NCBI GenBank assembly: GCA_021793855.1
Contig: JAJYRY010000035.1
Location: forward strand, 1 to 9,143
Reading direction: 5' to 3'
Length of the DNA: 9,143 bases
DNA from: Thermoplasmata archaeon
Lineage (GTDB): Archaea; Thermoplasmatota; Thermoplasmata; Thermoplasmatales; GCA-001856825
The notes beneath the pieces were generated by a model, which saw only the letters and a list, made by a program, of their open reading frames with translations, did not search any database and had not been told where the DNA came from. Positions 4,748 through 9,143 of the stretch are shown here, piece by piece. Every line of letters starts with the position of its first letter. Within the stretch, counting starts at the first letter, position 1. Both the position numbers and the translations under genes were made by a program.

Positions 4748-7141
4748 TTGGACGATAGAGAGAGTGCGATGGTATTTAAGACACTATCAGACAAGAGGTG
4801 CCTTGATATACTGAGGATAATTTCAGTTGAACCATCATACGTCGGAGAACTAGCTTCCAATCTGAAAACTAGGGAATCCCGGATATCCGAGAAGATGAGA
4901 ATCATGAGGGAGGCTGGAATAGTCTCTGAAGAATGGAAACGCATAGGAAACAAGTTGGTGAAGTTTTACAAACCCTTGATGAATAAGATTAGCGTCTCAC
5001 TTGTTGATGGAAGCATCAAGACTGAGACCGTAGGGAGCGAAGTAAAGGAAATTATAAACATTCCGGATGTAGACGCTAAGGTTCCAAAAACGGACAAGCT
5101 GGTGGGAAGGAAGGCCGAATTGCACTTCATTGAGAAATACCCTCATGTTTTGGTTACTGGAATACCTGGAATCGGGAAGACTACTTTGGTAGCTAATTTT
5201 GTACGCTCTACAAATCGAGAGGCCTTCTGGCACGACATGCGGGAGACAGATACTCTAAAGCATGTCATAATGAAGTTTGCTTCCTATCTGAACAAACACG
5301 GAGATGATTCACTTCTAAATTCACTCAAACAAGAACGTGACAGGAGAACGCACATCAACCTAATAATCTCAGGAATGAGGAAGCTCAATTCAACGGTGAT
5401 CCTAGACGATCTTCACAAGTGTCTGGACGATGATATAATAGAGCTTGTAATGGACCTTACTGGAAGCGTCCCAGAAATTTCAGTGATACTGATCACTCGG
5501 ACTCCACTAGAGTTCTACGACGCCTCCATCCGGGTCCTAAATTTGCAGGAGCTCCGGGCAGAAGATGCTTTAACACTCATAAAGAATACTTCGAAGGGAA
5601 GAAAAATCGTAGAAGAGGTTGGAGGACACCCTCTTATTGTCAAGTTAGCGGGTAATATTCAGCCAGCGACAATGGGATCAACGAAAATCCTTTCTCCGCA
5701 AGATTATTTCGAGAGACAAATCCTCCCAACCCTTCCAAAGGAACTTGTGGGCGTCTTGGAAAAAATTTCTTTCTTCGAAGGAGCCACAGAGTTGGAAGAT
5801 GTGGAGTTTATATTCGGAGAAATAAGCAAGGCACGTCTCAGGACCGCGATAGATACTGGATTGATAAGGATGCAGCGAAGTTCGATAAGAATGAACGACC
5901 TCATCAGAGAAGTTTTGCAGGCTAATGCTCCGAACAAATCGGATACTCATAAGAAAATTGCTTTGTACTACGCTTCTAAAAAGAAGCCTGAATACTTGAT
6001 AACTGGTTTGCATCATTTGAAGCTTGGCTCAAACAACGAGGAAATATCCGGCTTCCTCAATCAATTTGGAATGGAGCTTATCAACTCTCCGTACCTTAAC
6101 AACTTTCAAGAAGAACTTATCCAGATAGAAAGACGATTAGAATCGTGCGAAACAAAATCAGAAGTCCTGTACTGGATCGGTAGAATTCTTTCGATCAAGA
6201 GGAGGTACAGCGAGTCCCTGAAATACTTCGAAAGAGCTAGGATGTGTCCGCAATCTTCTTCCCTCGAGCCTTACCTACTCTACGATGAGGCAACGGCAAT
6301 TCAAAATGTCGGGGAATTCGAACAAAGCGAGGAGCTTTTCTGGAGTGCCCTCAAAAAGGTGGAGGGAAGTAACAGCATACAAGAAGGAAGGATTCTGTAC
6401 GGTCTTGCGAACGTTCTTACGACTCTTGGCAGACAGGAGGAAGCAAGAGCTCTGTTCGAGAGGGCAATCAAAATTTTCAAGGAAAAGAGAGACTTGGTAA
6501 GGTACAACGTAACTCTCTTTGGAATGGCTCATCTTGAGTTCATGACCGGCAACATAAAGGGAGCCTTAAGGTTGAACCAAAGCGCTATCCAAGGCTTCCT
6601 GAGTCTCGATGCAATCAATAGCTATACAAGCAGCATCATAAGCAAGGGAGATTTCCTCTTCCATGCAGGGCAAAAGAGAAAGGGTCTTAACTCACTAGGA
6701 AAGGCTATTGAAATCCTTGGGACCCTGGATTATGCTGACCTGGACCTCGCATTCGCACTATTGAAACGTTCCATAATGTTGAGCTCCCTTGGTTTAACGA
6801 AGGAATCTGAGTTGGACATTAGACGGGCAAAGAAGATAATAAGGGCAAAAGGTGACAAATTCTCAAATGGATTCCTTTCTTTGGCAGAAGGAGTCTTGAT
6901 GCTTGCACGTGATGAACTCAGCGAGGCTGAAGTATCACTAAAAAAGGCAATGAAGTGCGAAAAATTAGATCCGGTTGCAATGTATCGAGCCAGAAGAGAG
7001 TGGGCTTTGCTTTTGATAAAGAAGGGTAGAATCAAGGATGGTGTGAAAATTCTAAATGATCTGATCAAATATTTCAGAAAAAGAAACTACATAACTTTCT
7101 TGGAAGAGACGAAATCTATGCTCAAAGAGATTGTAAAGTGA
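4748..7141 (+). CDS. ArsR-type HTH / STAND NTPase / TPR-repeat regulator
   Basis: A 797-residue signal-transduction ATPase. Residues 11-77 form an ArsR-like winged helix (FKTLSDKRCLDILRII, then the recognition-helix area LASNLKTRESRISEKMRIM and a wing). A STAND/NB-ARC module follows: LVGRKAEL (118-125), Walker A GIPGIGKTT (138-146), Walker B TVILDDLH (216-223), sensor strand SVILITRTP (245-253) and the GGHPL motif (292-296). A second winged-helix region (about 336-392) and TPR-like helical repeats from about 474 to 775 complete it. Such proteins switch between ADP and ATP states when the repeats bind a ligand, here probably to control transcription through the N-terminal domain. The start is TTG 4748, in line with the box A; ATG 4769 (MVFKTLSDKR) would still keep the HTH whole and cannot be excluded. 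The ligand and target are unknown. It stands alone, after a membrane-protein operon and a T-run. Confidence 0.85.
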   Translation: MDDRESAMVFKTLSDKRCLDILRIISVEPSYVGELASNLKTRESRISEKMRIMREAGIVSEEWKRIGNKLVKFYKPLMNKISVSLVDGSIKTETVGSEVKEIINIPDVDAKVPKTDKLVGRKAELHFIEKYPHVLVTGIPGIGKTTLVANFVRSTNREAFWHDMRETDTLKHVIMKFASYLNKHGDDSLLNSLKQERDRRTHINLIISGMRKLNSTVILDDLHKCLDDDIIELVMDLTGSVPEISVILITRTPLEFYDASIRVLNLQELRAEDALTLIKNTSKGRKIVEEVGGHPLIVKLAGNIQPATMGSTKILSPQDYFERQILPTLPKELVGVLEKISFFEGATELEDVEFIFGEISKARLRTAIDTGLIRMQRSSIRMNDLIREVLQANAPNKSDTHKKIALYYASKKKPEYLITGLHHLKLGSNNEEISGFLNQFGMELINSPYLNNFQEELIQIERRLESCETKSEVLYWIGRILSIKRRYSESLKYFERARMCPQSSSLEPYLLYDEATAIQNVGEFEQSEELFWSALKKVEGSNSIQEGRILYGLANVLTTLGRQEEARALFERAIKIFKEKRDLVRYNVTLFGMAHLEFMTGNIKGALRLNQSAIQGFLSLDAINSYTSSIISKGDFLFHAGQKRKGLNSLGKAIEILGTLDYADLDLAFALLKRSIMLSSLGLTKESELDIRRAKKIIRAKGDKFSNGFLSLAEGVLMLARDELSEAEVSLKKAMKCEKLDPVAMYRARREWALLLIKKGRIKDGVKILNDLIKYFRKRNYITFLEETKSMLKEIVK

Positions 7142-7153
7142 AGGTGATCCACA

Positions 7154-7164
7154 CTCTTTTTCTT
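7154..7164 (+). terminator. Pyrimidine-tract terminator after the STAND regulator gene
   Basis: CTCTTTTTCTT lies 15-23 bases after the stop codon and is a plausible archaeal T-rich termination signal. There is no hairpin. Confidence 0.4.
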
Positions 7165-7166
7165 AA

Positions 7167-7273
7167 TCAGAAAGGTCGTGGGTCAATTATTTCATCGAGA
7201 TCTAAAAGATTCGAGTTCATTATTTGTCTTTGCGACCACTCATTCAATTTTTCGACTGTTTAGGACAATTCAT
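7167..7273 (-). pseudogene. Short coding relic or small gene, possibly frameshifted
   Basis: The minus strand from 7259 to 7167 is open and strikingly protein-like (VEKLNEWSQRQIMNSNLLDL, ending DEIIDPRPF before a TGA), but it lacks a start. A different frame starts at ATG 7273 (MNCPKQ) and meets it after about six codons, so a single frame slip near 7255 would give one protein of about 35 residues. A box A-like GTTAAATATCA lies around 7301-7311, about 33 bases before the ATG. I do not recognise it; it may be the tail of a lost gene. The rest of the 215-bp gap holds only the terminator tract. Confidence 0.25.
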
Positions 7274-7356
7274 TCTGAAGAATTAGGCCTCTAAACTCTT
7301 TGATATTTAACTCCGTTCATCCCATATGGAAAATATAAACTTGACTTTGCACTATA

Positions 7357-7830
7357 TTAACACTTCAAATCTTTTGATAATATTATTTCGTGCAACCCAT
7401 TTAATGTAAAATCTCTAAGAACTCCTGAAAACTCATACCCTTTTCTGATATAGAAAACGACAGCATTCTGATTAATGTGGGATACCAGTAGCCAAATCTT
7501 CCTGATATTCGTTGATTTCAATCTCTGTTCTAAAGCATTCAATAATAGAGACCCAACTCCCTTTCCAGATGTAGCTACCCCAATTACTGATAAATACGCG
7601 ACCGAATAGGCAGCTATGTCTGCATGGAGATACCCAAGAATTCTAAAATTTTCGTCTGTCGCAACAAGTGAAATACCATTTTCTGAATTTAATAACAATG
7701 CCTGTGGGGAGAACTTAGATCTTATCCAGTCAGAGCCTTTGAAGTCAAGGTACCACTTAAACGACTCAAATAAAATCCTAGAACAATCCATTTCCATGCC
7801 CTTTTTAAAATCAGTGACGGATATTGACAT
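7357..7830 (-). CDS. GNAT-family N-acetyltransferase
   Basis: 157 residues, the usual single-domain GNAT length. The acetyl-CoA pyrophosphate-binding motif A is YLSVIGVATSGKGVGSLLLN (79-98), with SGKGVG (88-93) at the place of the classical R/Q-x-x-G-x-G/A loop; the first position is Ser instead of Arg/Gln. Motif B is NQNAVVFYIRKGYEFSGVL (120-138), with Asn122 and Tyr127 in the positions used for catalysis and the acid step in RimI-like enzymes. The enzyme would move an acetyl group from acetyl-CoA to an amine; the substrate cannot be told. The ATG at 7830 is preceded by GGTGA nine bases upstream, a good archaeal Shine-Dalgarno and the best one in this window. This points to a leadered transcript, unlike the leaderless neighbours. 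It stands alone between debris on both sides. Confidence 0.85.
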   Translation of the reverse strand: MSISVTDFKKGMEMDCSRILFESFKWYLDFKGSDWIRSKFSPQALLLNSENGISLVATDENFRILGYLHADIAAYSVAYLSVIGVATSGKGVGSLLLNALEQRLKSTNIRKIWLLVSHINQNAVVFYIRKGYEFSGVLRDFTLNGLHEIILSKDLKC

Positions 7831-8182
7831 ATCTTTTCACCATTCGTCCTCCAGTAAGAGAGTATTGCTTGACCTTTCCAAGGCTTAGTTTGGTTAGTTC
7901 CCCTTGCAACACCCTGATGATAATCACTTCCTGGATTTATACATACAGTTTATCCAATTTAAGGAATTTCAGCAGATACGTAAATATGTTCACGCAAAGA
8001 CTGCAAAGTTCGAAATTTCTTATTGCTTCACACGTAGATTTACTACATACAGGCTTCATTACGATGTCGCCATTTTTTGTCCCGGGTCCAAAATTTTCTG
8101 CTATTTCTCGGCAAATATCCAATTCATTACCACGTGCTGGTACGTTCTTATTAAATATAGCCTTCTTCGCAGCTGTACCTCA
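7811..8182 (-). pseudogene. Decayed coding relic, one frame with two internal stops
   Basis: A single minus-strand frame runs from an ATG at 8203 (MSIDNLL, then TGA at 8180-8182) through 80 codons containing REIAENFGPGTKNGDIVMKP to a TAA at 7937-7939, then on for 41 more codons (EVIIIRVLQGELTKLSLGKV) to a TGA at 7811-7813, overlapping the GNAT start. Chance would give far more stops in AT-rich DNA of this length, so old coding sequence is likely. GDIVMKP, then CSKSTCEAIRN and CVNI, faintly recall the DUF447 flavin-reductase-like pattern, but this is too weak to name it. The part 8121-7937 on its own is a 61-codon frame starting at TTG 8122. The opposite strand is also open for short stretches but shows no motif. 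Confidence 0.3.
7835..7841 (-). promoter_or_regulatory. Shine-Dalgarno of the GNAT gene
   Basis: The minus strand reads TGGTGAAAAGATATG, with GGTGA matching the 16S anti-SD core at good spacing. It fixes the ATG at 7830 as the start. A TATA-like TATGTATAAAT near 7935-7945 could be the promoter, giving a leader of about 80 bases. Confidence 0.5.
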
Positions 8183-8265
8183 TAATAAATTGTCTATCGA
8201 CATTTCCAGATAACTGATCAAGTTGGCCCGCGCAAATCCGATGTATTTTTTCGTCTGTTTTATCG

Positions 8266-8720
8266 TTACTGAGGTTTGTGCGTCAGGAATCTTTCTAATA
8301 TTTCGAATGCCTTGTTGTTATGCCAGACTGACAAGATGATGTGTAACTGGTTCAGGAAGCTGCAACGAGAGCATTCTGTTCAGGCATTCCGCAATCCATC
8401 TTTCTATGATAGAATTCATAAATGCGGGATTGGATTTTTTGGCGGCAAGGGTGCTCAGATATATTGCTGACCTGAGCAATGGATCCACACGCTTTGATAT
8501 TGATTTTTCTGATCTGTGCTTTCTGCTCTCCCCCTTGACGGAATCGGTGCCTGCAGATCCCGCCTGTTACTCTCTCTTCTCAAATCTCGCAACATTTCCT
8601 AACTTCGCACAATAATCTTGTCGGTTCTAGACCCTGTTTCGGGACTCTTGTAGCCATGCCGTTGAACGATGCGTAGTATTTCCCAATCACCTTGATTTTG
8701 TTGTCACTCTATACCAATTG
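8266..8720 (-). pseudogene. Decayed IS110-family transposase, C-terminal half
   Basis: The pieces lie on the minus strand in order but in different frames. First is KIKVIGKYYASFNGMATR (frame 8708 to 8580), like the helix-hairpin region before the second domain. Next are LGNVARFEKRE (to TAA at 8567-8569) and, after that stop, KSISKRVDPLLRSAIYLSTL followed by AAKKSNPAFMNSIIERW. Then the frame changes to GMPEQNALVAAS (TGA at 8352-8354), and again to NQLHIILSVWHNNKAFEI, ending at TAA 8266. The succession K-R-x-D/N-P-x-L-R-S/R-A-I/L-Y-L-x-x-L-A-A, N-P, then G-M-P..ALVA and LHI.. is the Transposase_20 (IS110/IS116/IS902) domain. The N-terminal DEDD catalytic domain is missing; the DpnI-like gene begins where it would lie. 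At least three frameshifts and one stop make it dead. IS110 elements lack terminal inverted repeats, so its ends cannot be set. Confidence 0.8.
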
Positions 8721-8752
8721 AGAATACCCAGTATTTTCTGAGCAAGAGTGAA

Positions 8753-8762
8753 AACATTTAGA
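8753..8762 (+). promoter_or_regulatory. Weak box A of the DpnI-like gene
   Basis: AACATTTAGA, centred near 8757, lies 26 bases before the ATG at 8783, the spacing of a leaderless archaeal promoter. The match to box A is only moderate. Confidence 0.35.
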
Positions 8763-8782
8763 TCTATGACTGATCTTTTCTT

Positions 8783-9143
8783 ATGGAACTTGATCTTTCT
8801 ACTTATTTTTCAGAAGCCTTCAAGATTTACAAGAATCCTTCTCAGATCGCAAGGAATGTGACAGAGAAATGGGCAAGTCATAACATCTATTGTCCCAGGT
8901 GTGGACTTCCTTTGCAACCCTATGGGAACAATACAAAGGTCAACGACTTTTACTGCAACCATTATGAACAAAATTTCCAGGCATTACCAATACCTTCCAA
9001 GGATAACTTTCAACTTAAGAGTACGAAATCATTTCCTCACAACCATTTCCCCTCAATAATCACAGGAGCATCATATCAAGCATCCCTTTCCAGTTTAGAA
9101 AAAGGAACCTTTCCGTCTCTAATCCTGCTCCACTACGATTTGG
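8783..9143 (+). CDS. DpnI-like restriction endonuclease, N-terminal 120 residues (cut by window edge)
   Basis: DpnI-type enzymes (type IIM) cut GATC when the adenine is methylated. The start MELDLSTYFSEAFKIYKNPS mirrors the DpnI N-terminus, and the zinc/active-site core is plain: YCPRCG (36-41) and NDFYCNH (54-60), equivalent to the YCPNCG and ADFYCNHC of DpnI. As I recall DpnI, its catalytic residues are D53, E64 and K66. Here D55 is kept, FQLKS (76-80) holds Lys79, but the Glu is Gln77, the fourth zinc Cys is Tyr61, and about 11 residues (66-76) are inserted between them. A later stretch TGASYQASLSSLEKG corresponds to the helix after the catalytic core. The rest, including the C-terminal winged-helix reader domain, lies outside the window. 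No methylase or DpnC/DpnD partner is visible on this side. It may be a divergent or inactive enzyme. Confidence 0.85.
   Translation, partial: MELDLSTYFSEAFKIYKNPSQIARNVTEKWASHNIYCPRCGLPLQPYGNNTKVNDFYCNHYEQNFQALPIPSKDNFQLKSTKSFPHNHFPSIITGASYQASLSSLEKGTFPSLILLHYDL

Noticed and set aside
7824..8213. Overlapping plus-strand frames of 93 and 129 codons
   Set aside because: They are low-complexity in composition, lack motifs, and lie opposite a better minus-strand relic.
8276..8615. Plus-strand frames of 64 and 69 codons
   Set aside because: They are antisense to the IS110 transposase relic.
1..9143. CRISPR array
   Set aside because: No regularly spaced repeats with unique spacers were seen; the only clear short direct repeat is the two-copy TTGAGACAG.

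Overview
The window looks like a piece of archaeal chromosome, most likely from the Thermoplasmata (Thermoplasmatales-like). The signs are TTTAWATA-type box A promoters about 25 bp before start codons (leaderless transcripts), a tRNA without an encoded CCA end, an archaeal PyrE next to an archaeal-specific HTH regulator, and an ArsR/STAND/TPR regulator of a kind common in these archaea. This assignment is inference; no marker here fixes the genus.

Layout. 1-740 (minus strand): the start of an archaeal HTH-type regulator, then pyrE. Upstream of pyrE (737-1007) lies a small reading frame that appears split by a +1 shift and overlaps pyrE by ATGA. A shared AT-rich promoter near 1045 separates it from a plus-strand tRNA-Asn(GTT) at 1073-1145. 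1146-2206 is a decayed zone: a minus-strand relic (1292-1637) broken by stops and a shift, and a plus-strand small membrane-protein gene (1697-2068) broken by one in-frame TGA. 2207-3313 (minus) encodes a secreted right-handed beta-helix protein. It diverges from a plus-strand operon of two paralogous small membrane proteins (3412-4577, ATGA overlap) ending in a possible 23-codon ORF. 4748-7141 (plus) encodes a 797-residue ArsR-HTH / STAND NTPase / TPR regulator. A minus-strand GNAT acetyltransferase (7357-7830) follows. 7811-8720 is mostly debris, including a clear decayed IS110-family transposase C-terminal half spread over several frames. The window ends inside a plus-strand DpnI-like restriction endonuclease (8783 onward).

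How the parts may fit: pyrE is housekeeping (UMP synthesis). The beta-helix protein and the two membrane proteins share a 98-bp divergent promoter region and may serve the cell surface. The STAND regulator could control the operon before it, but this is positional inference only. The DpnI-like gene beside a dead IS110 element is typical of a laterally acquired defence gene; its Glu-to-Gln and Cys-to-Tyr changes at expected active-site and zinc positions, plus an insertion, make its activity doubtful.
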